The notes under the pieces: generated by a model | The model's database searches: none | What the model saw: only the letters and a program-made list of their open reading frames with translations | What the model was told of the DNA's origin: nothing | Program-made: the position numbers and the translations under genes | Assembly: GCA_002600635.1 (NCBI GenBank) | Contig: CP021371.1 | Location: 3,475,001 to 3,539,000, forward strand | DNA length: 64,000 nucleotides | Source of the DNA: Rhizobium sp. ACO-34A | GTDB lineage: Bacteria > Pseudomonadota > Alphaproteobacteria > Rhizobiales > Rhizobiaceae | Direction: 5' to 3' | Part shown: positions 13,261-21,160 of the stretch, piece by piece | Numbering within the stretch: the first letter of the stretch is position 1 | Layout: the number at the start of each line of letters is the position of its first letter

Positions 13261-14247
13261 ATGAAGCGCTTTCTGCCCGACCGCTTTACCGTCATGCTTG
13301 TCTGCACGGTGCTGCTCGCATCCGTGCTGCCGATCAGCGGCAAGGCGGCGGACTATTTCGGCATCGCCACCAACATAGCAATCGGTCTTCTCTTCTTCCT
13401 GCATGGCGCCCGCCTTTCGCGTGACGTCGTGCTCGCAGGCTTGTTGCACTGGCGGCTGCATCTGGCGATCCTCTGCACCACCTTCGTGCTGTTCCCGCTG
13501 ATGGGCCTTGCCGCCGGCCTCGTTCCCGAGAGCCTGCTCAATCCCTCGCTCTATGCGGGCATACTCTTTCTCTGCCTGCTGCCTTCCACGGTTCAGTCAT
13601 CCATCGCCTTCACCTCCATGGCGGGTGGCAATGTCTCGGCCGCCGTCTGCGCCGCCTCGGCATCGAGCCTTTTCGGCATGTTCTTTACGCCACTCCTCGT
13701 CGGCCTGACCATGTCCACCACGGGCAACAGCGGTTTCTCGCTGGATTCGCTGGAGAAGATCCTGCTGCAGCTGCTCGTTCCTTTCGTTGCCGGCCAGCTG
13801 CTGGAGCCGTGGATCGGCAAGTGGATCCGCGCCCGCAAGCAACTCCTCGCCCCGGTCGACCGAGGCTCCATCCTGATGGTGGTCTATCTCGCTTTCAGCG
13901 AAGCCGTCTCCGAAGGGCTCTGGCACACCTTCTCCGCGACCGACATCGCCGTCGTCATCGTACTCGACATGGTGCTGCTGGCGATTGCCCTGATCATAAC
14001 CATGTATGGCAGCCGTATTCTCGGCTTCTCCCGCGAAGACGAGATCGCCATCACCTTCTGCGGCTCGAAGAAGAGCCTCGCCAGCGGCGTGCCCATGGCC
14101 AATGCGATCTTCGCCGGCCAGAGCATCGGCGCCATCGTCCTGCCACTGATGCTGTTCCACCAAATCCAGCTGATGGCCTGCGCCGTCATCGCCCAGCGTT
14201 ACGCCGCTCATAAGGACAGGCGTGCTGCCATAACCGCGCAGGCCTGA
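13261..14247 (+). CDS. Bile acid:sodium symporter family (SBF-like) membrane transporter
   Basis: A 328-residue protein with about 10 hydrophobic segments (for example VMLVCTVLLASVLP, LHLAILCTTFVLFPLMGLA, AGILFLCLLPSTVQSS). The sequence TVQSSIAFTSMAGGNVSAA near residue 120 and GSKKSLASGVPMANAIF near 275 are the unwound-helix motifs of the SBF-like (YfeH-type) branch of the bile acid:sodium symporter family. It sits in the inner membrane; the substrate is not predictable and need not be a bile acid. Probably regulated by the divergent LysR gene. It converges with hsp20 over a strong terminator. Confidence 0.88.
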   Translation: MKRFLPDRFTVMLVCTVLLASVLPISGKAADYFGIATNIAIGLLFFLHGARLSRDVVLAGLLHWRLHLAILCTTFVLFPLMGLAAGLVPESLLNPSLYAGILFLCLLPSTVQSSIAFTSMAGGNVSAAVCAASASSLFGMFFTPLLVGLTMSTTGNSGFSLDSLEKILLQLLVPFVAGQLLEPWIGKWIRARKQLLAPVDRGSILMVVYLAFSEAVSEGLWHTFSATDIAVVIVLDMVLLAIALIITMYGSRILGFSREDEIAITFCGSKKSLASGVPMANAIFAGQSIGAIVLPLMLFHQIQLMACAVIAQRYAAHKDRRAAITAQA

Positions 14248-14271
14248 TCGAACGGAAATACTAGTCAAACG

Positions 14272-14300
14272 AAAAGCCCCGCTCGATGAAGCGGGGCTTT
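14272..14300. terminator. Bidirectional intrinsic terminator
   Basis: AAAGCCCCGCT and AGCGGGGCTTT flank a 6-base loop, giving an 11-bp stem with A and T runs at either side. It lies between the convergent BASS transporter and hsp20 genes and should work in both directions. Confidence 0.85.
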
Positions 14301-14323
14301 GAAAATTGCGGTGCCGGCAGGCC

Positions 14324-14791
14324 TTAGTTGATATGCGCCTCGATGGCCTTGGGCTGGGCGTTGGCCTCAGCGGTAATCGAGATGCGACGCGGCTTCATGG
14401 TCTCGGGAATGTTGCGCAGGAGATCGATGTGCAACAGGCCGTTCTTCAGCGAAGCGGCGGTGACTTCCACGTGATCGGCGAGCTGGAAGCGGCGTTCGAA
14501 GGCGCGCTTGGCAATGCCGCGGTAGAGGAATTCGGTCGGCTCGGCCTTGTCTTCCTCGGCCTTTTCACCTTTCACGGTGAGCACATGGGCATGGGCCTCG
14601 ATGGAAAGTTCGGTCTCATCGAAACCGGCAACGGCCATGGTGATGCGGTAGGTGTTCTCGCCGGTACGTTCGATATTGTAGGGCGGGTAGCTCTGGGCCT
14701 GTTCGGGCTGGCCGAGACTGTCGAGCATCGTGAACAGACGATCGAAGCCGACGGTGGAACGGTAGAGCGGGGAAAAATCAACGTGACGCAT
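14324..14791 (-). CDS. Small heat-shock protein, Hsp20 / IbpA family
   Basis: ATP-independent chaperone of 155 residues that holds unfolding proteins. The N-terminus RHVDFSPLYRSTVGFDRLF is that of class A rhizobial sHSPs, the alpha-crystallin domain spans ~38-135 (PPYNIERTGENTYRI, then FLYRGIAKRAFERRFQL), and the GLLHIDLLRNIPE strand with a short tail closes it. The upstream leader resembles a ROSE RNA thermometer (separate entry), so heat would raise translation. AAGGAGGA precedes the ATG with good spacing. The gene is monocistronic, ending in the bidirectional terminator. Confidence 0.93.
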   Translation of the reverse strand: MRHVDFSPLYRSTVGFDRLFTMLDSLGQPEQAQSYPPYNIERTGENTYRITMAVAGFDETELSIEAHAHVLTVKGEKAEEDKAEPTEFLYRGIAKRAFERRFQLADHVEVTAASLKNGLLHIDLLRNIPETMKPRRISITAEANAQPKAIEAHIN

Positions 14792-14795
14792 GGTG

Positions 14796-14880
14796 TCCTC
14801 CTTGGGAAGCGACGGATAGCGGTTTTCTCATCCGGCACCCCTTGCTGGCCGTGCCGGAACGGAACGCGGCCCCTTTCCGG
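14796..14880 (-). promoter_or_regulatory. ROSE-type RNA thermometer in the hsp20 leader
   Basis: Read on the minus strand, the leader ends with TCGCTTCCCAAGGAGGA: the U(U/C)GCU motif of ROSE elements followed by a UCC that can pair with the Shine-Dalgarno AAGGAGGA, 5 bases before ATG. Just upstream is a separate 8-bp perfect stem (TCCGGCAC / GTGCCGGA). This is the layout known for ROSE elements before rhizobial small heat-shock genes: upstream hairpins, then a labile hairpin masking the ribosome site. The motif is seen; heat-dependent opening is inferred. The 5' limit is approximate. Confidence 0.75.
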
Positions 14881-15198
14881 CGACCGCATCCATGAGATGG
14901 GAACGGCCTCCAGCCAATTCAAGCCCTCGCTGCTGCAAGCGATTGAAGACAAAGGTGAAGGGCGGATGAACAGCCATTTCAGTCCCCATTCAGCCCGGAG
15001 AATCTAGAACGACATTATCGGATGTCTCTAGACCGATGGCCGGAGAACATAGTCCCTTCCTCTCCGGTCCAGTTTTGCCGGAGCCGCCTGGCCTTACCAA
15101 AGCGGTTCCGGCTTTTTTCTTTGACCTCACACGGCCTTCATCCTATCCCAATCGCATATGGGGCGAGTGCGCCCGCTGACGATTCGGCAGATGCGAGC
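14881..15198. other. Intergenic region between divergent hsp20 and alpha/beta hydrolase genes
   Basis: Together with the hsp20 leader this makes about 400 bases without a supported gene. It should hold the hsp20 promoter on the minus strand and the hydrolase promoter. The hydrolase frame is open from ATG 15022, but the translated stretch before 15199 has no recognisable features. Confidence 0.4.
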
Positions 15199-16200
15199 AT
15201 GGACAAGATCCTACACGCCACCCCCCTATACCCCACTCCAGGAAACCCCGTTCCCGGAGAACCCATTACCGGCTTCTTCAAGGGGCATCGCGGCGTGATG
15301 CTGCGCTATGCCATCTTCCGCTCCGAGCTACCCGCCCGCGGCACAGTCGTCCTTCTCCATGGACGCAACGAAACGATCGAGAAATACTTCGAGACCATCC
15401 GCGACCTGAACGCCGCCGGTCTCTGGGTGGCGACCTATGACTTTCGCGGTCAGGGCGGCTCGCAGCGCCTTTTGAAGGACAGCCGCAAGGGGCATGTCCA
15501 CCGCTTCTCGGACTATATCCGCGACCTCGACATCTTTCTCGAACAGATCGTGCTTCCGGATACGCGCCTGCCCTTCTTCCTGCTGGCGCATTCGACCGGC
15601 GGACTGGTCGCGCTTTCGGCCGCGCCGCGTCTGGCGAACCGCATCGACCGCATGGTGCTGATGTCGCCCTTCATCGGGCTGGGAGGCCAGAAACTTTCCC
15701 CGAAGAATATTCATCGTCTCTCGACGGTAATGAGCTTCACCGGCTTCGGCCGCGTGTGCCTGACGGCAGACGAGCCGCTCAAACCCTTCGACGACAATCC
15801 ATTGACCTCGGATATGCAGCGTTTTCAGCGCAACAACGCGATCTTTACCGCTCACCCCGAATTCGCGCTCGGCCCGCCAACGGCGCGCTGGCTCTACGAG
15901 GCGCAGAAGACCATCGCGAAGGTCTCGAACCCGCGGCATCTCGCCTCGATCACGGTACCGACCGTCATCGTCGCGCCCGGCAACGATCCGATCGTCCCGT
16001 TCGCCTTTCCCGAAAAGCTGTCGCAGTATTTCCGCGCGGGCCAACTCGTGCCCGTTCCCGGCAGCCGTCACGAGATCCTGCATGAACGCGACCGCTATCG
16101 CGCCCAGGCGCTCGCGGCCTTCCACGCCTTCATCCCCGGCGGAGAAAGCGAACCGATGACGGACGCGGCGGAGACCAGTGCCGAGACGCTGGAGGAATGA
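15199..16200 (+). CDS. Alpha/beta hydrolase (serine aminopeptidase S33 / lysophospholipase-like)
   Basis: A 333-residue hydrolase of the monoglyceride-lipase/lysophospholipase L2 type. The HG motif VVLLHGRNET forms the oxyanion hole, the nucleophile serine is in LAHSTGGLVAL, the aspartate is probably in VAPGNDPIVPF, and the histidine is in SRHEILHERDRYR. No signal peptide is seen from this start. The frame is also open from ATG 15022, which would add 59 residues without family similarity, so I prefer 15199, though its ribosome site is weak. It converges with hisN and the stop codons share a 24-bp palindrome. The ester substrate, probably a lysolipid or monoglyceride, is inferred. Confidence 0.85.
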   Translation: MDKILHATPLYPTPGNPVPGEPITGFFKGHRGVMLRYAIFRSELPARGTVVLLHGRNETIEKYFETIRDLNAAGLWVATYDFRGQGGSQRLLKDSRKGHVHRFSDYIRDLDIFLEQIVLPDTRLPFFLLAHSTGGLVALSAAPRLANRIDRMVLMSPFIGLGGQKLSPKNIHRLSTVMSFTGFGRVCLTADEPLKPFDDNPLTSDMQRFQRNNAIFTAHPEFALGPPTARWLYEAQKTIAKVSNPRHLASITVPTVIVAPGNDPIVPFAFPEKLSQYFRAGQLVPVPGSRHEILHERDRYRAQALAAFHAFIPGGESEPMTDAAETSAETLEE

Positions 16201-16222
16201 TCCTCAACGGCCGTTGAGGATC
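16199..16222. terminator. 24-bp perfect palindrome across convergent gene ends
   Basis: From GATCCTCAACGG to its exact complement with no spacer. It covers the last bases of the hydrolase stop codon and the last codons and stop of hisN. As RNA it could fold with a tight loop from either strand. No T tract follows, so it may be a weak bidirectional terminator or a 3'-end barrier. Confidence 0.5.
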
Positions 16223-16980
16223 GCCATCGCCTGAGCATGCACGGCGGGCGAGCCGGCCGCGATGATGGAGCCGCCGTTTTCCGGTCGCCCGCCATCCCAT
16301 GTGGTCATCACACCACCGGCCTGTTCGACGATCGGGATCAGAGCGCCGACATCATAGGGCTTCAGAACGGTCTCGATCACCAGATCGATATGACCGGCAG
16401 CCAGCAGCGTGTAGGCGTAGCAATCGATGCCATAGCGGAAGAGCTTGACCTTGTCCTGAACGGACTGGAACCGCTCGACTTCCCAGCCCTTGAAGAGATG
16501 CGGAGAGGTGGTGAACAGGATCGCGTTTTCCAGCGAGCCGCAATCGCGCGTGCGGATCTGTCGCTCGCCATCCGGCCCGAAATACCAGGACTTTTCGCCA
16601 TCGGCGAAGTAACGCTCGCGGGTAAACGGCTGATCCATAAGCCCCATGCGGGCACGACCGTTCTGCTGGAAGCCGATCAGCGTACCCCAGACCGGAACGC
16701 CGGAGATGAAGGCGCGTGTACCGTCGATGGGATCGATCACCCAGACATTCTCGCGATCGACACCGACATTCTCGTGTTCTTCACCCAGAATTCCGTGATC
16801 GGGAAACTCCTTCTCGATCAACGCCCTGATGGCGATCTCCGCCCGCTGGTCGCCTTCCGTCACCGGATCGAAGCCGCCGGCCTCCTTGTTGACCACGGAA
16901 AGCGACGAACGAAAGCGCGGCAGGGTTTCCGCCTTGGCTGCTTCGGCGAGACGAAAGAAGAAATCGCGATCGGGGCGCAT
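16204..16980 (-). CDS. hisN: Histidinol-phosphate phosphatase, inositol-monophosphatase family
   Basis: Mg-dependent phosphatase of 258 residues predicted to remove phosphate from L-histidinol phosphate in histidine synthesis. Metal ligands of the family are visible: GEEHENVG (~E70), WVIDPIDGTRAF (D-x-I-D-G-T) near residue 82, and YDVGALIPIVEQAGG near residue 210 (the W/Y-D-x-A motif). Family members are also annotated as SuhB/inositol monophosphatase; the FISGVPVWGTLIG segment after the DG-T motif fits the HisN subgroup of actinobacteria and rhizobia better. It stands alone. The small RNA at 17297 lies upstream on the other strand. Confidence 0.85.
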   Translation of the reverse strand: MRPDRDFFFRLAEAAKAETLPRFRSSLSVVNKEAGGFDPVTEGDQRAEIAIRALIEKEFPDHGILGEEHENVGVDRENVWVIDPIDGTRAFISGVPVWGTLIGFQQNGRARMGLMDQPFTRERYFADGEKSWYFGPDGERQIRTRDCGSLENAILFTTSPHLFKGWEVERFQSVQDKVKLFRYGIDCYAYTLLAAGHIDLVIETVLKPYDVGALIPIVEQAGGVMTTWDGGRPENGGSIIAAGSPAVHAQAMAILNGR

Positions 16981-17296
16981 TCAAGAATATCCGGCTGACA
17001 GGAGAAAACAGGCTCGCACGTCTTAGAACATCGGCCCGGCAAATGAAACCGTCGCCCGCGGAATTTAAACCGATGTATCGCCTCGAAAATCGGGATCGTT
17101 TCTCGCAACGACCGATACGCAGATTCAAGATTATCGGGGCGCCCCATACTCGCCTGAATGAAGGCACGGCACTCGGATGAACAAGGCGTCAGCTATCGCT
17201 GTTTTCTTAATGGGCAAATTGCTCAATAAATAGCCATGCCCAAAAATAGGACAAATTATTCTTGACATTTGTGCGTTGCACCAATAGGGTCAATTT
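16981..17296. other. Intergenic region upstream of hisN
   Basis: No gene seen. The right end carries the small RNA promoter at 17262-17290. The hisN promoter should be near 17000-17100 on the minus strand but I see no clear match. Confidence 0.4.
17262..17290 (+). promoter_or_regulatory. Sigma-70 type promoter of the small RNA
   Basis: TTGACA at 17262-17267 and TAGGGT at 17285-17290 are separated by 17 bases. A start near 17297 follows. The -35 is a perfect consensus match; the -10 is weaker. Confidence 0.7.
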
Positions 17297-17374
17297 ACAG
17301 TCTTCTGACTGTAAATACCCTCCTTGGGTGTTTCCTCCCTAGACTTAGCCGCGCCATTGGGCGCGGTTTTTTTT
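17297..17374 (+). ncRNA. mmgR: Small trans-acting RNA, MmgR / alpha-r8 (suhB motif) family
   Basis: A compact transcript of about 78 bases with no reading frame. It has a good promoter, a first hairpin (ACAGTC, loop TTCT, GACTGT), a second small hairpin (ACCC, TCCT, GGGT) with the single-stranded pyrimidine motif TTTCCTCCCT after it, and an intrinsic terminator (CCGCGCC, ATTG, GGCGCGG, then eight T). Length, CU-rich anti-Shine-Dalgarno motif and terminator match my memory of Sinorhizobium MmgR, the Rfam suhB motif, and the neighbour hisN belongs to the same protein family as suhB. CU-rich motifs of this kind pair with ribosome sites of target mRNAs. MmgR has been linked to polyhydroxybutyrate control and nitrogen status in S. 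meliloti. Being an RNA gene is well supported; the family name is from memory. Confidence 0.75.
17349..17374 (+). terminator. Intrinsic terminator of the small RNA
   Basis: A 7-bp G/C stem (CCGCGCC / GGCGCGG), four-base loop, then eight T. It lies 26 bases beyond the end of the minus-strand N-formylglutamate amidohydrolase gene. Confidence 0.9.
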
Positions 17375-17400
17375 GTCTTCAGAAAACGTGAAAAAGGCTG

Positions 17401-18285
17401 CTACTCGGCAGCAAGCGCCGATGTGCCGGCATAATCGGCGACAAAGGCTGCCATCTGGCCCATGAAGACGGCGATGGAACCTGCAAGGGCATGGAAGTCG
17501 GCCCGCTTCTGCAGCGTCGTCTCATCGATATAGAGCGCCCGGTTCACCTCGATCTGCAGGGCATGCAGCCCCCGGGCCGGCCGCCCGTAATGCTCGGTGA
17601 TGAAACCGCCCGCATAGGGCTTGTTACGCACGGCCGTAAAGCCGAGATCCTCTAGCATCTGCAGCGCCGCATGGGACAGCTCGACAGAAGCGCTGGTGCC
17701 GTAACGGTCGCCGATGATGAAATCCGGACGGATGCCATTGCCCCCGATGCGGATATTACCGGGCATCGAATGGCAATCGATCAGCACCCCAAAACCGAAG
17801 CGGGCGTGGGTGCGGGCAATCAGCTGCCTCAGGCGGGCATGATACGGCTTGTAGATGTTTTCGATCCGCTCGAGTGCCACAGAGACCGGCATACGGCGCC
17901 CGTAGATCTCCATGTTCTCGGCAACGATTCGCGGGATCGTGCCAAGCCCTCCGGCGACTCGCACCGAATGGCTGTTTGCGAAAGGCGGCAGCGGATCGGA
18001 GAACATTCGCGGGTCGAGTTCATAGGGCTCGCGGTTCACATCGACGAAAGCGCGTGGAAAATGGGCCAGCAGCAGGGGTGCGCCAAAATCGGGCGCGGCT
18101 CCGAAGAGCTCGTCGACGAAATGATCCTCCGACCGGCGGATCGCCAGGCTGTCGAGTTGAGATTCGTCAAGGAATTCGACCGGATAGCGTCGGCCGCTAT
18201 GGGGCGAGTTGTAAACGAAGGGGATCGACTGCGTTTCAGGTTCGCGGACTTCGAACAGCTCGCAATCGTCTGTCATTCCGTTCAC
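17401..18285 (-). CDS. N-formylglutamate amidohydrolase family protein
   Basis: Predicted zinc hydrolase of 294 residues that converts N-formyl-L-glutamate to glutamate and formate, the last step of one histidine-degradation route. Family marks are VYNSPHSGRRYP at ~24-35, the acidic RRSEDHFVDELF block, AFVDVNREPYELD, LIDCHSMPG with metal-binding H, and ITEHYGRPARGLHALQIEVNR near the end. The start is GTG at 18285, with GAAGGGA about 5 bases upstream; an ATG at 18276 is less well placed. No other histidine-use genes are nearby, so activity on other N-formyl or N-acyl amino acids is possible. It diverges from cpdR and runs toward the small RNA. Confidence 0.88.
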   Translation of the reverse strand: MNGMTDDCELFEVREPETQSIPFVYNSPHSGRRYPVEFLDESQLDSLAIRRSEDHFVDELFGAAPDFGAPLLLAHFPRAFVDVNREPYELDPRMFSDPLPPFANSHSVRVAGGLGTIPRIVAENMEIYGRRMPVSVALERIENIYKPYHARLRQLIARTHARFGFGVLIDCHSMPGNIRIGGNGIRPDFIIGDRYGTSASVELSHAALQMLEDLGFTAVRNKPYAGGFITEHYGRPARGLHALQIEVNRALYIDETTLQKRADFHALAGSIAVFMGQMAAFVADYAGTSALAAE

Positions 18286-18473
18286 GCTGTCCCTTCTTTA
18301 CCACGTCACAAACTTGTTGTGGAACCATGTTGCCAGTTGGGCATGCGGAAGTCCATACTGCCATAAATGGCGATATAAGCCGTTATAAGGTTCTTCACCG
18401 GATGTTTACTGGGAAAGACCTACCCTAATCGGCCGAAAGCCATAACCAAAATACAGTGATCAGCGGTTCCCCA

Positions 18474-18836
18474 ATGAGTCAGAAAATCCTTCTCGCCGAA
18501 GACGACAACGATATGCGCCGGTTCCTCGTGAAGGCGCTCGAAAAGGCGGGCTACAAGGTCTCTTCCTTCGACAACGGCGCAAGCGCCTATGACAGGCTGC
18601 GCGAGGAACCCTTCTCGCTTCTCCTGACCGATATCGTCATGCCGGAAATGGACGGCATCGAGCTGGCGCGTCGCGCCACCGAACTCGATCCGGACCTCAA
18701 GGTGATGTTCATCACCGGCTTCGCAGCCGTCGCGCTCAACGCCGACTCGCAGGCTCCGAAGGACGCAAAGGTCCTTTCCAAGCCTTTCCACCTTCGCGAC
18801 CTCGTCGACGAAGTCAACAAACTCCTTGCTGCGTAA
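18474..18836 (+). CDS. cpdR: Single-domain response regulator CpdR
   Basis: A 120-residue receiver domain without an output domain. In Caulobacter and Sinorhizobium, unphosphorylated CpdR brings ClpXP to the cell pole and primes it for degrading cell-cycle proteins such as CtrA regulators. The acidic pocket is AEDDNDMRR (D10-D11), the phosphoacceptor is D53 in LLTDIVMPEMDG, and the conserved Thr and Lys are in MFITGFAA and LSKPFHLRDLV. The start at 18474 fits the family; an in-frame start 18 bases upstream adds MISGSP. Identification rests on the length and the close match I recall to CpdR1. A tRNA-Val follows. Confidence 0.85.
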   Translation: MSQKILLAEDDNDMRRFLVKALEKAGYKVSSFDNGASAYDRLREEPFSLLLTDIVMPEMDGIELARRATELDPDLKVMFITGFAAVALNADSQAPKDAKVLSKPFHLRDLVDEVNKLLAA

Positions 18837-18887
18837 GGGGTTTCGAAGCGGCTGTAAAAAAGTCTTCACAAAACTCCAAAATCCCTA

Positions 18888-18917
18888 TTGACGGGACCAA
18901 GGGTTTTGTGGTCTTAA
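18888..18917 (+). promoter_or_regulatory. Likely promoter of tRNA-Val
   Basis: TTGACG at 18888 and TCTTAA at 18912, 18 bases apart, 14 bases before the tRNA. Spacing is slightly long, but position and boxes fit a strong stable-RNA promoter. Confidence 0.5.
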
Positions 18918-18930
18918 GCCGCCATCGGAT

Positions 18931-19005
<75 letters not shown>

Positions 19006-19024
19006 TCCAAGTTTCTGATATAAA

Positions 19025-19055
19025 AGGCCTTTCGAGAAATCGAGAGGCCTTTTTG
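19025..19055 (+). terminator. Intrinsic terminator after tRNA-Val
   Basis: An 11-bp stem (AGGCCTTTCGA / TCGAGAGGCCT, one G-T wobble) with a GAAA loop followed by TTTT, 20 bases after the tRNA. Confidence 0.85.
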
Positions 19056-19137
19056 CATAGCGGCCCGTCGGTTCAACGAACCTCGGAATAAACCTGACAA
19101 GCCCCCTTTTCCCTGTATCGAAACGAGCCACCTCAAC

Positions 19138-19353
19138 TCAGGACGATGGCTTGTTCGCATCCGGAATATTGGGCCATTGCGCGGTGGCAAACACCCACAG
19201 GCCGATCAGGTTTGCCAGCGGCACGAAAATCAGAAGCACCCACCAGCCGGAATAACCCGCCTTCCGCAGAATTTTCGAAATCGGCCAGCCGAACAGCAGG
19301 AACCAGAAGGCAATGGCCAAAAGCCAATTCCAGAGATTGAAATACTCCGTCAT
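19138..19353 (-). CDS. Small inner-membrane protein of unknown function
   Basis: A 71-residue protein with two hydrophobic segments (WLLAIAFWFLLFGW at ~10-23 and GWWVLLIFVPLANLIGLWVF at ~36-55), joined by a short basic loop (SKILRKAGYS) that should face the cytoplasm. GGGGG lies a few bases before the ATG at 19353. The motif of a basic loop then GYSGWW is common in small membrane proteins of rhizobia. Function unknown. It faces the tRNA terminator and may be in one unit with the YkgJ-like gene upstream (120 bases apart). Confidence 0.7.
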   Translation of the reverse strand: MTEYFNLWNWLLAIAFWFLLFGWPISKILRKAGYSGWWVLLIFVPLANLIGLWVFATAQWPNIPDANKPSS

Positions 19354-19473
19354 GAAACCCCCATCATCTTGAAACTCTCCAGAAAGCCGAAGGCCTTGCG
19401 GGCCCCGGCACCGGAAGAGTTGCCGAAGGAGGGGAGGACGTCAATGACAGGGAAGGAAGATGCCCTCGGGGCG

Positions 19474-19896
19474 TCAATCGGCCTCGATCACGGACAGTGC
19501 TTCGCCGGCATAAACGATGACATAGCCACCATCCGCCCGCGCCTCCCTCGCCCACCGGTGCAGACTGTCCCGATAAGGCTCACGGAGCCACGCCTCGGGA
19601 TACTCAGGGTCTACGAGAACCGTGATCTGCTTTCCCTGCCTGTAGACCATCATGTGACAGCGGGAGGGCTCCCAGGCATCGTCGAGCAGCGGATTGGACA
19701 TCCATGCGCAGAGGAAATCGCGACAGGTGGCAGGCCTCGTCTCATAGGACGAGCAGCCGTTGCCGACGATGCAGTGCCGACAGAACGTGTTGGCGGGTTT
19801 GTCGAGTTCATCGATATCGGGCAGGTAGCAGCAGAGCGTGCAGGAGCCGCAGGCGCGTTCCTTCACGGCAAGCGCCGCATCCATAACCATCGTCAT
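19474..19896 (-). CDS. YkgJ-family cysteine cluster protein (zinc/iron-chelating domain)
   Basis: A 140-residue protein with eight or more clustered cysteines in the N-terminal half: CGSCTLCC (~16-23), CRHC, NGCSSYETRPATCRDFLCAW. This matches the YkgJ/UPF0153 domain, predicted to hold a metal ion or Fe-S centre. The role is not established. The C-terminal half (~80-140) has no cysteine. GAGAGGGGAT precedes the ATG at 19896. It is separated from the alcohol dehydrogenase gene by 60 bases, so it might be the end of that long transcript. Confidence 0.85.
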   Translation of the reverse strand: MTMVMDAALAVKERACGSCTLCCYLPDIDELDKPANTFCRHCIVGNGCSSYETRPATCRDFLCAWMSNPLLDDAWEPSRCHMMVYRQGKQITVLVDPEYPEAWLREPYRDSLHRWAREARADGGYVIVYAGEALSVIEAD

Positions 19897-19956
19897 TGAT
19901 CCCCTCTCCCGCTCACGAACGGATGCGCCAAAACCGGCACGTAGGGGGAAGCCTTA

Positions 19957-21132
19957 TCAGAAGCGGCCGGCGATGGCAGCCCGCAGGATCAGCGCAAGCT
20001 TGTCCGTATCAAGCCGGACCGGATTTCCGCCTGCGCAAGGATCGACCGCCGCCATGGTGGCCACCCGCTCCACGTCGATGCTGGCAAGCCCGATATCGCC
20101 AAGCGTCGCGCCGATACCGACGTCCCGACGCATCGCATGCAACCATTCTACCACGGCTCCTGCCCCTTCACCGGGCAGATCGAGGAAACGGGCCAGCAAG
20201 GCCAGCTTGTCGCCAATCGCCGGCGCATTGAATTCCAACACATAGGGCATCAGAACCGCGTTCAGCAGGCCGTGGTGGGCATCGTAGAGGGCACCTAACG
20301 GATGGGCGAGCGCATGCACCGCGCCAAGCCCCTTCTGCAGGGCAACGCAGCCCATGCCGGAGGCGACAAGCATCTGCGAGCGCGCCTCGATGTTCGAACC
20401 GTCCGCGACCGCGACAGGCAACCATTGGCGAATGATGCGCAGCGCATTGAGGGCCACCCCCTCCGCCATGGGATGGAAGGACGACGCGGAGAAGGCCTCC
20501 AGCGAATGGCTGAGCGCATCCATGCCGGTCGCTGCCGTAATGTGCGCAGGCAGGCCTATCGTCAGCTCCGGATCCATGATGACCGCGACCGGCATCATGC
20601 GGGGATGGAAGATGATGACCTTGCGATGCCCGCTCTCATCGGTGATGACGGAGGAACGCCCGAGTTCGGAACCTGTGCCAGCCGTCGTCGGAATGGCGAT
20701 GACGGGAATGAGACGCGAGGTATCTACCCGTTGCCAATTGTCGCCGATATCCTCGAAATCCCAGATCGGCCGTTCCTGCGTCGCCATCAGGGCGATGGCC
20801 TTGGCAGCATCCAGCGCGCTTCCGCCGCCGACGGCCACGACACAATCGTAGCCGCCCGCCCTGAGCTTGGCGACACCGTTCTCGACATTGGTGCCCGTCG
20901 GATTGGGCTTCACCTCCGTGAAGAAGCCCGGCCCCAGTCCCGCGCAAATCAGCGTGGAAAGCGTCGCATCGACCGGAGGCAGAAGCTTCAGCCCTTCGTC
21001 GGTCACCACCAGCGGCCGCGATAATCCCAGTTCAGAAAGCATCGACCCCAGTTCCGCTATGCGGCCCGGGCCGAACCGCACGACGGTCGGAAAACTCCAG
21101 TTGGCGGGATGCGAAAAAGGCACCTCTGGCAT
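19957..21132 (-). CDS. Iron-containing alcohol dehydrogenase
   Basis: A 391-residue group III (Fe-dependent) alcohol dehydrogenase acting with NAD(P). Cofactor motif GGGSALDAAKAI is at ~102-113 and TTAGTGSE near ~149. Metal ligands are the usual D and three H in the helical half: DP-E-LTIG region then GMDALSHSLEAF, and GAVHALAHPLGALYDAHHGLLNA. The tail VDPCAGGNP is the family ending motif. It is the last gene of the ligase/ABC-transporter operon, 28 bases after the permease gene, and so probably oxidises or reduces an alcohol or aldehyde in the degradation of the imported amine. That substrate is inferred. Confidence 0.9.
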   Translation of the reverse strand: MPEVPFSHPANWSFPTVVRFGPGRIAELGSMLSELGLSRPLVVTDEGLKLLPPVDATLSTLICAGLGPGFFTEVKPNPTGTNVENGVAKLRAGGYDCVVAVGGGSALDAAKAIALMATQERPIWDFEDIGDNWQRVDTSRLIPVIAIPTTAGTGSELGRSSVITDESGHRKVIIFHPRMMPVAVIMDPELTIGLPAHITAATGMDALSHSLEAFSASSFHPMAEGVALNALRIIRQWLPVAVADGSNIEARSQMLVASGMGCVALQKGLGAVHALAHPLGALYDAHHGLLNAVLMPYVLEFNAPAIGDKLALLARFLDLPGEGAGAVVEWLHAMRRDVGIGATLGDIGLASIDVERVATMAAVDPCAGGNPVRLDTDKLALILRAAIAGRF

Positions 21133-21160
21133 GATGCACGTCTCCTCCGGTTACGCAGTA

